Origin: an uncultured Ruminococcus sp.
GTDB taxonomy: Bacteria; Bacillota; Clostridia; Oscillospirales; Ruminococcaceae
DNA: 64,000 bases
Direction of reading: 5' to 3'
Assembly (NCBI GenBank): GCA_947624295.1
Contig: CANQJV010000007.1
Coordinates: forward strand, 1 to 64,000
Part shown: positions 1 to 9,197 of the stretch, piece by piece
Numbering within the stretch: the first letter of the stretch is position 1
Layout: each line of letters opens with the position of its first letter
Program-made: the position numbers and the translations under genes
The notes under the pieces: model-generated
What the model was told of the DNA's origin: nothing
Databases searched by the model: none
Seen by the model: the letters and a program-made list of their open reading frames with translations, nothing else

Positions 1-40
1 AAATGTTATAATTATACAAAAAATTACGGAGGTAATTATT

Positions 41-874
41 ATGAAAATGAAAAAACTTGTTGCAGGGATTATGGCTTGCTGTATTGTAGGCGGAGTTACA
101 ACTGCTGTTTATGATGTAAATGGAAATACTGCTGTTATAGCAAATGCAGATGGTACTTATGAAAGCGAAAATTTCAAGTACACAAGTGACGGCACAATAA
201 CAGGGCTTGTTGATGACACTGTATCTGAAATCACTATTCCTGCATTGATTGACGGGACAATTATCACAACTATCGGGGATAATGCATTTGAGGATTGCAG
301 ACTGCTTGAAAATGTTACTTTGCCTGATTCCCTTGAAACAATAGGAAACTATGCTTTTAGTGAATGTATTTCGCTTAAAGAAATAACAATCCCGGAAAAT
401 GTATCAAGTATAGGCGATTATGCTTTCAATGACTGTTCTTCCCTTGAATCGCTTGAATTTCCGTCAGGTGTGAAAACGATAAGTAAATATATTGCGTATA
501 ACTTCGGAAATCTTAAACAGGTTGTAATTAAAGGTGCAAAAACTATTCAAACATTTGCTTTTTCTAATTGCACAAAACTGGAAACTGTTTATATTCCAAA
601 GACTATGGGAGAAATTTATCGTCAATATAGTAATCTTTCTACTAAGGCAGATGCGTTTTCCGGTTGTCCGCTGAAAGCTGTTTATTATGCGGGTACTGCT
701 GAACAGTGGACAAGCATAAATGGAGGAATTTCAATCGAAGTAACAGTACACTATGAATCGTCAACACCTTCATATATGAAATATGACATAAATCGTGACG
801 GAAAAGTTGATGCAAGTGACGCATCGGAAATTCTCCGTATATACTCTATTTTATCAACAGGCGGAACAATTTGA
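41..874 (+). CDS. Secreted BspA-type leucine-rich-repeat protein with C-terminal dockerin-like repeat
   Basis: The protein has 277 residues. Residues 1-36 look like a signal peptide: a basic MKMKK start, a hydrophobic core and Ala-X-Ala near residue 36. Residues 60-215 carry tandem BspA/Treponema-type leucine-rich repeats of the pattern 'IGDNAFEDC..L..VTLPDSL', typical of surface-binding proteins. Residues 246-270 (YDINRDGKVDASDASEILRI) match one calcium-binding repeat of a type I dockerin; a complete dockerin has two, so docking to a cohesin is uncertain. The ATG has a CGGAGG ribosome site 8 bases upstream. It is followed by its own terminator and so appears monocistronic at its 3' end. The role is probably in adhesion or cellulosome-like assembly; the ligand is unknown. 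Confidence 0.8.
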   Translation: MKMKKLVAGIMACCIVGGVTTAVYDVNGNTAVIANADGTYESENFKYTSDGTITGLVDDTVSEITIPALIDGTIITTIGDNAFEDCRLLENVTLPDSLETIGNYAFSECISLKEITIPENVSSIGDYAFNDCSSLESLEFPSGVKTISKYIAYNFGNLKQVVIKGAKTIQTFAFSNCTKLETVYIPKTMGEIYRQYSNLSTKADAFSGCPLKAVYYAGTAEQWTSINGGISIEVTVHYESSTPSYMKYDINRDGKVDASDASEILRIYSILSTGGTI

Positions 875-890
875 TTGAAAAATATATACA

Positions 891-924
891 AAAAGGCGGA
901 TTCTTTACGAGTTCGCCTTTTTTT
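891..924 (+). terminator. Intrinsic terminator after the LRR gene
   Basis: The arms AAAAGGCG (891-898) and CGCCTTTT (914-921) form an 8-bp stem with a 15-nt loop. A run of seven T follows from 918. It lies 17 bases past the stop codon of the LRR gene. Confidence 0.85.
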
Positions 925-973
925 GTGCGGAAATGTAAATTTTTGCCGTATTATAGCTGATATTCTGAATCAC

Positions 974-1002
974 TTGCATAAATTGAATAATTATGATATA
1001 AT
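974..1002 (+). promoter_or_regulatory. Sigma-A type promoter for the GH95/GH26 genes
   Basis: TTGCAT (974-979) is separated by exactly 17 bases from a consensus TATAAT (997-1002). The start codon of the glycosidase gene lies 35 bases further on, with AAGGAG as its ribosome site. Confidence 0.75.
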
Positions 1003-1036
1003 AGAAATGAAAATCCGTTAATTTAAGGAGCAACAT

Positions 1037-3352
1037 ATGTCAAAAAATATAATTAAATACAAATCACCTGCACAAAATCTTGATGAGGCTATTCTGACAG
1101 GCAATGGCAATATCATTGGAATGATTTACGGCAAGCCTGCTGACGAAACTATAAAACTTAATCTTGATAGTTTCTGGTCGGGACGACGGCAAGAGTCAAG
1201 CAATGATTATTTCTGTAACGGTATGGAAGAAGTACGGGATTTTGTGGATAACGGCGATATTGTTTCGGCTGAAGCAAAAACTGTTGATATTTTGCAGAGG
1301 ACATCTGCCAATATGCAATGGTGTGTGCCGTTCCCGGAATTCCGCATTGACTGCATTTTCAGCGGTAAAGCTAAAAATTACGCACGTTGTCTTGACCTTG
1401 AAACTTCTGTTGCGAGTGTCTGCTTTGATGCCGATGAAAAGCATTTTCAGCGGGATTATATCTGTACAGGCGATGACGGTATTGTTATCAATTTCTGTTG
1501 CGATGAGGACGAAAGTATATCGTTTGATGCGTGGCTTGAAAGCAAAATGAAGATATACAGTACAGCTTGTATTGACAGAACAGACACACTCATATGCACG
1601 GGAAGTGCATACGATAAGAACGAAATCAATTTTGTTGCTTGTATTGCTGTAAAAGCAACAGGCGGTGAAGTTAAAATTGTGGAGAACAAAATTTCCGTAA
1701 GAAATGCCGATTCTGTTATGCTTGTATTAAATGCCGGAAGTGATGTCAATACAGAAAATATTCAGGAAACTGTCGGCATAGTCAGGGAACATATTGAAGA
1801 TACTATGGGTATGTGTTTTAACAAAATAGCTGAGAATTATATTTCGTGGTATCAGAACATATACAACAGGGTTGAGTTTAGTCTTGAGGACAACAGCAAG
1901 GAAAATCTTGATATAATGGCGACTGATGAGAGATTACTCCGCTTGCAGGGCGACAAAATGGACAGCAAGGAATGTACACGCCTTATCAATGACAACAAAC
2001 TTGTGGAACTTTATTTCAATTTTGGGCGATACCTGATGATTACACTTGGCACGGCAACTTACCCTATGAATTTATGCAGTTTCTGGAATGACAGCGAAGA
2101 TTCGCATTACAGGTATCGTATTACAGGGAATTTGCAAATGTGTTACTGGGCAGCTGATGTTTGCGGAATAGTTGAATGCCTGAATCCGTTATTTGATTTT
2201 ATAAAACGTATCGCAATCACAGGCAGGGAAACTGCTAAAGAAATGTACGGTGTAAATGACGGCAGTGTGTGTCATACGGAAACAGATTTATGGGGTAATT
2301 CCGCTCCGCAAGGCTATTCGCCTGATTCATTGTGGTGTATGAGCCTCGCATGGCTTGCAATCCATTTCTTTGAACATTATGAGTATATAATGGACAGGGA
2401 TTTTCTGGAGGACAAATATCTCACAATGAGAAGTGCAGCAATGTTTTTTGTAAATTATCTTACAAAAGACGATAATGGTAAACTTATTGTTTCGCCGTCT
2501 GTTTCCCCGACAAGCGCATATATTGCGGAAAATGACTCAAAAGTACATCTCTGTAAAAGTTCATCAGTTGATTCACAAATTTTAAGAGTATTGTTTGATG
2601 ATATAATCAAATCTTGTGATATAATTGGTTTTGATAATGAATTTGCAGAAGTACTTAAACCGCTTTTAGCTTGCCTTCCTGAAATAGAAACAGGGAAATA
2701 CGGGCAAATTAAAGAATGGAACGAGGATTTTGATGAGGCTGAATCTGTCAATAAAATCCCGTATCATCTTTTTGCGCTCTATCCTGCTGACCTCATAACT
2801 CCTGCTAAAACTCCTAAACTTGCCGATTCCGCAAGAACTACGCTTATAAGGCGGTTTATTCAGGAAAATCTTGATAAAGGTTTTGGTTGTGCGTGGATTG
2901 CCAATATGTGGGCAAGGCTCTATGACGGGAATATGGTCTATGAAAATATAAAAAATATGCTTGTCAATTCAACTGCTCCGAACCTCGTGAATACTTACCC
3001 TGATTTGTCTATTGACGCAAATATGGGCGTTGTATCAGCAATTGCCGGTGCTGTTCTTCAGTGTACAGGCGGTGAAATTGTTCTTCTTCCTGCGCTTCCG
3101 CACGAGTGGTCAAACGGTTATGTCCGTGGATTCAGAGCTAAAGGCGGTTTTGAAGTAAGTATGGAATGGGCAGACGGTAAATTGAAAAGTGCCGAAATCA
3201 AGTCGAATGCAGGCGAAGAATGCCATTTGCGTTTAGTAGACAATATCGCTGTAAGCATTATCAGCGATGACGAAGATATAAACCCTCGAATTGAAAACGG
3301 TGCTGTTGTGTTCAATACAACGGCAGGAATAACTTATACAATAAGGTGTTGA
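1037..3352 (+). CDS. Glycoside hydrolase family 95-like protein (alpha-L-fucosidase type), cytoplasmic
   Basis: The 771 residues have the usual length and order of GH95: an N-terminal beta domain opening 'AILTGNGNIIGMIYGKP...LNLDSFWSGR', an (alpha/alpha)6 core with 'ETDLWGNSAPQG', a 'SIDANMG' segment carrying the likely catalytic Asp, and a C-terminal beta domain ('LLPALPHEW'). There is no signal peptide, so it should act on imported oligosaccharides. The family removes alpha-L-fucose or alpha-L-galactose by inversion. The segment that in family members normally contains closely spaced Asn residues before QMNYW reads TGNLQMCYW here, so substrate specificity is open. The next gene starts 2 bases after its stop, suggesting one transcript with the mannanase. 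Confidence 0.8.
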   Translation: MSKNIIKYKSPAQNLDEAILTGNGNIIGMIYGKPADETIKLNLDSFWSGRRQESSNDYFCNGMEEVRDFVDNGDIVSAEAKTVDILQRTSANMQWCVPFPEFRIDCIFSGKAKNYARCLDLETSVASVCFDADEKHFQRDYICTGDDGIVINFCCDEDESISFDAWLESKMKIYSTACIDRTDTLICTGSAYDKNEINFVACIAVKATGGEVKIVENKISVRNADSVMLVLNAGSDVNTENIQETVGIVREHIEDTMGMCFNKIAENYISWYQNIYNRVEFSLEDNSKENLDIMATDERLLRLQGDKMDSKECTRLINDNKLVELYFNFGRYLMITLGTATYPMNLCSFWNDSEDSHYRYRITGNLQMCYWAADVCGIVECLNPLFDFIKRIAITGRETAKEMYGVNDGSVCHTETDLWGNSAPQGYSPDSLWCMSLAWLAIHFFEHYEYIMDRDFLEDKYLTMRSAAMFFVNYLTKDDNGKLIVSPSVSPTSAYIAENDSKVHLCKSSSVDSQILRVLFDDIIKSCDIIGFDNEFAEVLKPLLACLPEIETGKYGQIKEWNEDFDEAESVNKIPYHLFALYPADLITPAKTPKLADSARTTLIRRFIQENLDKGFGCAWIANMWARLYDGNMVYENIKNMLVNSTAPNLVNTYPDLSIDANMGVVSAIAGAVLQCTGGEIVLLPALPHEWSNGYVRGFRAKGGFEVSMEWADGKLKSAEIKSNAGEECHLRLVDNIAVSIISDDEDINPRIENGAVVFNTTAGITYTIRC

Positions 3353-3354
3353 TT

Positions 3355-5145
3355 ATGAAATTAAACAAAATATTTGCTTTTGTAATGGCAACAACTGTTG
3401 TCATTTCAGGGCTGACTTCCTGTAAAAATAAAAACAAAATTGTGGACGAAGTTCAGGAAACAAGCAGTACTTCAGAAACTGAATCCGCAACAGATACGGC
3501 TGATAACTCAACAGGCACTTCTTCAGCCGTGTCAACTTCACCGCCCGAAACTTATCCCGATTTCCCTGTAACTTACCCCGAAATCGAAAAGAAAAGTACA
3601 GGCGACCTGTATGAGGCTGAACTCGCAAAACTCAGTGACGGGCTTGAAATCAAAGGTGCTGAACCGTCCGATGATTCCGCAACAGGCAATATCCCCGAAA
3701 ATAACATCGTTTTCAGCGGTGACGGCTATGTTACGGGGTTCAAATCAAATGGCAATTCCTATATCACTTTTGACGTAAACGCTCCGAGTAATCAGCACTA
3801 TGATTTGTCGTTCAGCATAGCATCTGACAGTATCGTCAACTGCAAAGTTTCGCTGAACGGCTCCGAAATAAGCAATTTCAAGACGGTTGATGACGGGGAA
3901 TTTACTCTCATAACGCTTTACGGCGTATTTCTTGTAAAAGGACAGTCTGAAATTGAACTCCGTGCGACAGACGGCGATATAAAGGTTGACTATCTTAAAC
4001 TTGCTGATAATACGTCGCTCAGCGAGATAAAATATAACGCTGGCACTGAACCTGTAAATAAACAGGCAGGGGAATCAGCTAAGGAATTGTTAAATTTTAT
4101 GACTGAAAATTACGGCAGATATACAATTACAGGGCAATACGCTTCAAGCCCCGAAAATAAGGAGTTGGAACTCGTCTATCAGACTACAGGAAAATACCCT
4201 GCAATAAGATTTTCAGCACTTCATACGTCAGGCGATTCATTTGACAGTATGTTCAAAGAAATTGATGCCTGCGCTGATTGGTACAGAAAAGGCGGTATTG
4301 TCGGACTTATGTGGTACTGGGAATCACCGTCAAAAAAATCGTCTGTATATGCGGAAGAATCTGATTTTGTGCTTGCTGATGCCGTGACCGATATTGATAT
4401 AGCAAATCTCACTCAAGAGGAAATACGAGGGCTTTACGGTGAAGGGAAAATATCTGAACAATGTTACGGACTTATTCTTGATATTGACAATATGGCAGGA
4501 CAGCTTATGTCCCTGAAAAATAAAGGCGTTCCTGTACTATGGAGACCTCTGCACGAATCAGCAGGCGAATGGTTCTGGTGGGGAGGCGATACAGAATCAT
4601 ATAAATGGCTCTGGAATCTCATGTACAGGCGTTTTACTGAATATTTTCAGCTCGATAATCTTATATGGGTGTGGAACGGTCAGAGTGAAAGCACGCTTGT
4701 TGACAAAAATACTTTTGATATAGCGTCACTTGATATTTATATGAGCAATGAAAAGGATTTCGGCAGTCGCTATGAGCAATTCCTTGCGTTACAGAAGATT
4801 GTGGGCGAGGATAAACTCATAGCACTAAGCGAGTGCAGTAAAATCCCTGATATTGATTTGTCATTCCGTGATAATTCTGTGTGGTCATTTTTCGGCTTGT
4901 GGTACGGTAAGTACCTTATGGACGAAAATGGCGGATTTTCTGAGGAATTTATGGACAAAGACCAGTTTATAAAAATATATAATTCAGACGGCGTTATTTC
5001 CCTTGATGAGTATATCACTCTTTGCGGAGGAAATGAACTCACACCGCAGTATAATACAGATACAGATACGGAGATTTCAACAGTTTCAACAGAAGTTTCA
5101 ACAATTTCAACATCTGAGGAAACAACGGAATACAGCGGAGAATGA
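3355..5145 (+). CDS. Lipoprotein GH26 endo-beta-mannanase with N-terminal CBM6/35-like domain
   Basis: The start is taken as ATG 3355 (596 residues) because AAGGTG lies 6 bases before it; an in-frame GTG at 3346 is less likely. Residues 1-23 are a lipoprotein signal with lipobox LTSC (Cys23). A Ser/Thr-rich linker runs to about residue 70. A jelly-roll carbohydrate-binding module of the CBM6/35 kind follows (about 82-215, opening 'LYEAELAKL' and ending 'DYLKL'). The GH26 barrel covers about 225-565: 'LWRPLHESAGEWFWWGG' holds the acid/base Glu and 'IALSECSKIP' the nucleophile Glu. The tail is Ser/Thr rich. It should hydrolyse mannan or glucomannan at the cell surface, feeding oligosaccharides to cytoplasmic glycosidases such as the one upstream. 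Confidence 0.88.
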   Translation: MKLNKIFAFVMATTVVISGLTSCKNKNKIVDEVQETSSTSETESATDTADNSTGTSSAVSTSPPETYPDFPVTYPEIEKKSTGDLYEAELAKLSDGLEIKGAEPSDDSATGNIPENNIVFSGDGYVTGFKSNGNSYITFDVNAPSNQHYDLSFSIASDSIVNCKVSLNGSEISNFKTVDDGEFTLITLYGVFLVKGQSEIELRATDGDIKVDYLKLADNTSLSEIKYNAGTEPVNKQAGESAKELLNFMTENYGRYTITGQYASSPENKELELVYQTTGKYPAIRFSALHTSGDSFDSMFKEIDACADWYRKGGIVGLMWYWESPSKKSSVYAEESDFVLADAVTDIDIANLTQEEIRGLYGEGKISEQCYGLILDIDNMAGQLMSLKNKGVPVLWRPLHESAGEWFWWGGDTESYKWLWNLMYRRFTEYFQLDNLIWVWNGQSESTLVDKNTFDIASLDIYMSNEKDFGSRYEQFLALQKIVGEDKLIALSECSKIPDIDLSFRDNSVWSFFGLWYGKYLMDENGGFSEEFMDKDQFIKIYNSDGVISLDEYITLCGGNELTPQYNTDTDTEISTVSTEVSTISTSEETTEYSGE

Positions 5146-5191
5146 TAATTTTATGACAATCTTTCAACAATCTTTCAACATATTTTCAACA
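5075..5191 (+). repeat. Seven copies of TTTCAACA across the end of the mannanase gene
   Basis: Exact copies start at 5075, 5084, 5096, 5105, 5162, 5173 and 5184. Four lie inside the mannanase reading frame, where they encode the Ser/Thr-Val/Ile tail. Three lie in the spacer before the next gene. Spacing is irregular (9 to 12 bases within clusters). Confidence 0.7.
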
Positions 5192-5207
5192 ATCGGGAGG
5201 TGATAAG

Positions 5208-6479
5208 TTGAAAACTATTCCGGAAATAAAAATTTCTGTTTCGGAAGAACAGAATAAACTTATCAGGAAAATGACAGCTGAAATAGATAACCCTCGCATA
5301 AAAGCCGTAAGTTTCAGGTTTTCGGGGATTCTTGTGAATATGCCGTTTTCCGAAAGAGAAGATTTGTTTCTTTTAATGGAAAATGATTTCCGCCGTATCT
5401 ACAAAGGCAGGAAAAATTTCGTTGATATGAGGATTTCCGCCGAAAATAAGGCTTCTACTATTGACGGGATTTATGATTTGATTATGAAACAGGCGAAAAT
5501 CTCAAAAGCTGAACGTGATACGCTTATGAGTACAGAATGCCGTCTGTTTAAGCAGTCAGCTTTTTCACGTAATTTCGGCAAAATACTTTTCAACGAGGCA
5601 AAACATAAAAATAAAAAAATTATCATTGTTGCGGATACGGTCTACCCCGAAAATTTAATTGCGGATATTCTTGCCGAATGCGGTTACGAATACAAAAAAA
5701 TGACCGTTGTAAGCAAGTCCGCTGATAAATCGGTATATGATACTGCTCTCGAAAATTCCGGCGTATTGCCTGAAAAGTTACTCCATATAGGCGGTAATAT
5801 TGTGGAAGATGTAGAAAAATCTATCGCAAACGGTTCAAAAGCACTTCTTATGTCCGATGTAATTCCGCTTATGGTGAAATCAGGCAGGCTAAGGGGATAT
5901 ATTCAGTCAGAACGCCTTTACGACTACGATTCAGCTGATTTTCTTGCACTTCATTACGCTTTTGGGCTGTATGCATCATATTTGTTTGATTTACCGAAAA
6001 ACAAAGTCTACCAGAGCGATTTTTGTGCAGATTGCTATATGCTTGGGTTTATTGTATTCGGGACGCTGAATCTCGCAAATAATTTCAAGCCGACTGATTT
6101 TCAACAGAAAATCATATCTTCAGCTGAAAAAAATCACGAAATAATGCGTGGAGCTGATGATTTTGCAACGCTTTTCAAGGCTCACACAAAAAATATTTCG
6201 TTTAATTCAGGTAATAACGGCTTTGAACTTCCGTTCGTATTTTTTGCGAATCATGGGGCAGTAGTCGACAGGAATATGCTGAAAAATCTGCTTGACGATG
6301 ATACGTCCGAACAGTGGAAAAATGCCGTGACAGAACCTAAAACAGCTCCCGTTTATCTGAAAGAAGCAAGCCCTAACAAATTATCAGAACTCGCCGACAA
6401 AATGTTTCCTCCGGGTACAAAAGTACGCAGCATTGCCGACGGTATTCTTGTTAAAATTAAACAAAAAGCTAAATTCTGA
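5208..6479 (+). CDS. Degenerate HAD-superfamily protein (COG5610-like), probably catalytically inactive
   Basis: The TTG start has a strong GGGAGGTG ribosome site. The 423 residues align by pattern with the HAD-like hydrolases that open 'SFDIFDTLL.RPF': here the segment is 'VSFRFSGILVNMPFSERED', so both motif I aspartates are lost (Asp to Arg and Asp to Gly). Motif II is 'IIIVADTVYPENLI' instead of a Ser/Thr-Asp form. Motif IV is 'LLHIGGNIVEDVEKSI', with Gly where Asp binds metal. The Rossmann-like core is otherwise recognisable at about residues 30-230. The remaining ~190 residues are unassigned. Relatives often sit beside glycan-synthesis genes. It follows the mannanase by 62 bases and may be cotranscribed. 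A non-catalytic role is inferred. Confidence 0.6.
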   Translation: MKTIPEIKISVSEEQNKLIRKMTAEIDNPRIKAVSFRFSGILVNMPFSEREDLFLLMENDFRRIYKGRKNFVDMRISAENKASTIDGIYDLIMKQAKISKAERDTLMSTECRLFKQSAFSRNFGKILFNEAKHKNKKIIIVADTVYPENLIADILAECGYEYKKMTVVSKSADKSVYDTALENSGVLPEKLLHIGGNIVEDVEKSIANGSKALLMSDVIPLMVKSGRLRGYIQSERLYDYDSADFLALHYAFGLYASYLFDLPKNKVYQSDFCADCYMLGFIVFGTLNLANNFKPTDFQQKIISSAEKNHEIMRGADDFATLFKAHTKNISFNSGNNGFELPFVFFANHGAVVDRNMLKNLLDDDTSEQWKNAVTEPKTAPVYLKEASPNKLSELADKMFPPGTKVRSIADGILVKIKQKAKF

Positions 6480-6552
6480 AATATCGACATAATATGACGG
6501 CAGTAAACCCGTATTTCAGATAAAAATAGTCATAAATCTACAATAAAAACTG

Positions 6553-6581
6553 TTGCCGATAAAATTATAATGTGATAAGAT
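6553..6581 (+). promoter_or_regulatory. Possible promoter of spo0A
   Basis: TTGCCG (6553-6558) and TAAGAT (6576-6581) are 17 bases apart, 50 bases before the spo0A start. The region is very AT-rich, so other -10 boxes are possible. No clear 0A box (TTGTCGAA-like) was seen. Confidence 0.35.
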
Positions 6582-6630
6582 ATAATTATGGAAAATTTAA
6601 TATAATATACATAATCCGGAGGTAAAAAAA

Positions 6631-7386
6631 ATGAATAATAAGATAAAAGTACTTATCGGCGACGACTCTGCTTTAACAGGTGTAAGCACTGCTAACAAAC
6701 TGCGTGAACGTGGTATGTATGCCTACACAAGACGTAAGGATTCAGACGTTATTGTTGAATCCATAAGAAATGATATGCCTGATGTTGCCGTGCTTGATAT
6801 TACAGCACAAAATGGCGATGCGGTCACTATCATGAAAAAAGTAAGGGAAATGGGCGGTAAATTCCCTGCATTCATAATAACATCAGCTTTCGACAATGAG
6901 TTCATTGAACGTCAGGTTATGGAAAATGGTGCTTCCAAATTCCTGCTTAAACCGTACGATGCAGATGACCTGTTTTGTGCTATAAGCTCCGCACTTGGCG
7001 ATAAAGCGAACAGTTTAAGCGATGATATGGAAATCATTGTCACTGATATGATTCATCAACTCGGTGTACCTGCTCACATAAAAGGCTACCACTACTTAAG
7101 AACAGCGATACTCTATTCAATAAATGACAAGACTTTGCTTGACAGCGTTACGAAATTACTCTATCCGACTGTCGCAAGAATCTATGATACAACATCATCA
7201 AGAGTTGAAAGAGCTATCCGTCATGCAATAGAAATCGCATGGAATAGGGGTAACGTTGATACTCTCAACGCCTTTTTCGGCTACACGGTCGATACGGGTA
7301 AAGGTAAGCCGACTAATTCAGAATTTATCGCCCTTATTACCGATAAATTACGGCTCAGATATAAGTCTGTGCTGAAACTCAAATAA
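6631..7386 (+). CDS. spo0A: Sporulation master regulator Spo0A
   Basis: The 251 residues comprise a CheY-like receiver (about 1-120; acidic pair GDDS near residue 11, phospho-acceptor Asp in 'VAVLDITAQNG', Lys in 'FLLKPYDADD') and a Spo0A-type DNA-binding domain. The latter has the family-diagnostic strings 'LGVPAHIKGYHYLRTAI', 'SRVERAIRHAIEIAWNRG' and 'KGKPTNSEFIALI'. Phosphorylated Spo0A switches cells into sporulation by binding 0A boxes. The usual Met-Pro after the phospho-Asp is absent. GGAGG lies 7 bases before the ATG. The flavin reductase-like gene starts 12 bases downstream and is probably cotranscribed. Together with spoVAD/spoVAE it argues for a sporulation-competent lineage. Confidence 0.95.
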   Translation: MNNKIKVLIGDDSALTGVSTANKLRERGMYAYTRRKDSDVIVESIRNDMPDVAVLDITAQNGDAVTIMKKVREMGGKFPAFIITSAFDNEFIERQVMENGASKFLLKPYDADDLFCAISSALGDKANSLSDDMEIIVTDMIHQLGVPAHIKGYHYLRTAILYSINDKTLLDSVTKLLYPTVARIYDTTSSRVERAIRHAIEIAWNRGNVDTLNAFFGYTVDTGKGKPTNSEFIALITDKLRLRYKSVLKLK

Positions 7387-7398
7387 GGAGATTTTATT

Positions 7399-7905
7399 AT
7401 GTTCAGGAAAATTGATATTACAGAACTTCGGTTCAATCCGTTCACGAAAATAGGCAAGGAATGGACACTGATTACAGGCGGAAATATGGAGAAATTCAAC
7501 ACAATGACCGCATCATGGGGACAACTTGGCGTAATCTGGAATAAGAACGTTTTCACGTGCTATATCCGCCCTAACCGCTATACATACGAATTTATCGAAC
7601 AGGGCGAATCTTTTGCAGTTTCGTTTTTAGGCGAGGAATACAGAAATGCACTTGCTTTCTGCGGTTCACATTCAGGCAAGGATTGCGATAAAATGGCTGA
7701 AACAGGTCTTGTTCCCGTTGAAATGGACGGCTGTGTGGGATTTGAACAGGCTGATATGATTCTCGTGTGCCGTAAATTGTACAGCTACGATTTACAGGAA
7801 AAAGGATTCCTCACAAACGACGGAATACAGGAGCAATTTTTCAGTTCAGACCCTTATCACCGTGCATATATCTCTGAAATTACAGGCGTATACGTGAAAG
7901 ACTGA
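7399..7905 (+). CDS. Flavin reductase-like / FMN-binding split-barrel protein
   Basis: The 168 residues match the flavin reductase-like family (FMN-binding split barrel). An N-terminal strand segment 'WTLITGG...FNTMTASWGQLG' is followed by 'YIRPNRYTYEFIEQGESFAVSF' and 'CGSHSGKDCDK'. These proteins bind FMN and reduce flavins or act as small oxidoreductases; the physiological substrate cannot be read from sequence. AAGGAG precedes the ATG. It lies 12 bases after spo0A and ends before a strong hairpin facing dnaJ. Confidence 0.8.
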   Translation: MFRKIDITELRFNPFTKIGKEWTLITGGNMEKFNTMTASWGQLGVIWNKNVFTCYIRPNRYTYEFIEQGESFAVSFLGEEYRNALAFCGSHSGKDCDKMAETGLVPVEMDGCVGFEQADMILVCRKLYSYDLQEKGFLTNDGIQEQFFSSDPYHRAYISEITGVYVKD

Positions 7906-7947
7906 ATACAGGTGATGTTGTATCATATTTTAACAAAAATCAACAAA

Positions 7948-7974
7948 AAAGTCCTGCTTGATTTGCAGGACTTT
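7948..7974 (-). terminator. Terminator of the heat-shock operon, possibly bidirectional
   Basis: The arms AAAGTCCTGC (7948-7957) and GCAGGACTTT (7965-7974) form a perfect 10-bp stem with a 7-nt loop. Read on the minus strand, it is followed by six T, fitting termination after dnaJ. The plus side has only a short T run, so it may also stop the spo0A transcript less efficiently. Confidence 0.85.
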
Positions 7975-7995
7975 GTTATATATTTATATATATAA

Positions 7996-9162
7996 TCAAA
8001 AATCAAATTTTGCTTTTATTTTATCAAAGAAACTCTGTCTTTTTGCGTAATTTTTTTCTGTAAGCGAATCTTCAAATTCTTTGAGGAGGTCTTTTTGCTT
8101 TTTGGAAAGATTTTTCGGCACTTCAACATAAATCTTGACATACTGGTCACCACGTTCATTGCGGTTGAGTTTCTTTATTCCCTTGCCTTTAAGCCTGAAA
8201 ACTGAGCCGTTTTGTGTGCCTTCGGATATTGTGAATCCTACATCACCGTCAATTGTAGGGACTGTTATTTCCGCACCGAGAACAGCCTCTGTATACGTTA
8301 TCGGAATATCGCAGTTTACGTCATAGCCGTCACGAGTGAAAATGGGGTGTTTTTTCACGGAAATATTAAGCAGTAAATCTCCTGCAACTCCGCCGTTGAA
8401 ACCGCAGTCGCCCTGACCGCTTAACTTGATTATCTGTCCGTTGTCAATTCCGGCAGGAATATCAACAGATACTGTTTTCTGTACTCTTATTCTGCCAAGA
8501 CCTTTGCACACTGAACACGGATTTTTTATGATTTTGCCCTTGCCGTTACAGCGTGAACATTGTCTTGTTGAGGAAATATTGCCGAAAGGTGTACGCTGTG
8601 CAACTCTGACACTTCCTCTGCCCTGACAATCGGGGCATATTTCGGGAGAAGAGCCGTTTTCAGCACCGCTTCCGTGACATGATTCACATACAGCCATACG
8701 ATAAAGTTTAATATCTTGTTTTTTACCCGTGCAAGCGTCCATAAAGTTGATAAGTACAGATTCCTGAATATCAGAACCACGGCGTGGTGCATTGGCATTT
8801 GAACGGGAACTGCTTGAAAATCCGCCGAAACCTCCGCCAAAACCGCCGAAAATACTTTCGAGAATGTCGCCCATATCACCAAATCCGCCCATTCCGCTGA
8901 AACCGCCTGCACCGCCACCGGCATTATAGTTAGGGTCAACTCCTGCGTGACCGAACTGGTCATAGCGGGCTTTTTTCTCAGAATCCGAAAGAACTTCGAA
9001 AGCCTCGTTGACTTCTTTCATTTTTTCCTCGCAGGTAGGGTCATCGGGGTGCAAATCGGGGTGATATTCTCTGGCTTTTTTCTTGTAAGCCTTTTTTATT
9101 TCGTCCTCTGATGCGCCTTTCTGTATGCCGAGAACTTCATAATAATCTCTTTTATCTGCCAT
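7996..9162 (-). CDS. dnaJ: Chaperone protein DnaJ
   Basis: The 388 residues have the full type I Hsp40 layout. The J domain (1-70) has the HPD motif at 34-36. A Gly/Phe-rich linker (about 73-115) follows. Four CxxCxGxG zinc motifs lie at about 150-215 (CESCHGSG, CPDCQGRG, CSRCNGKG, CSVCKGLG), then the C-terminal substrate-binding domains. It stimulates DnaK ATP hydrolysis and delivers unfolded clients. It is the last gene of the hrcA operon, 76 bases after dnaK with a hairpin in the gap, and is followed by a strong terminator. Confidence 0.97.
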   Translation of the reverse strand: MADKRDYYEVLGIQKGASEDEIKKAYKKKAREYHPDLHPDDPTCEEKMKEVNEAFEVLSDSEKKARYDQFGHAGVDPNYNAGGGAGGFSGMGGFGDMGDILESIFGGFGGGFGGFSSSSRSNANAPRRGSDIQESVLINFMDACTGKKQDIKLYRMAVCESCHGSGAENGSSPEICPDCQGRGSVRVAQRTPFGNISSTRQCSRCNGKGKIIKNPCSVCKGLGRIRVQKTVSVDIPAGIDNGQIIKLSGQGDCGFNGGVAGDLLLNISVKKHPIFTRDGYDVNCDIPITYTEAVLGAEITVPTIDGDVGFTISEGTQNGSVFRLKGKGIKKLNRNERGDQYVKIYVEVPKNLSKKQKDLLKEFEDSLTEKNYAKRQSFFDKIKAKFDF

Positions 9163-9197
9163 ATATACTCTCCAGTCTGCCTAATTCATAATACACC

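Noticed and set aside
5003-5203. 66-codon frame overlapping the end of the mannanase gene
   Set aside because: Its composition (repeated Gln-Phe) just reflects the TTTCAACA repeats in another frame; no ribosome site.
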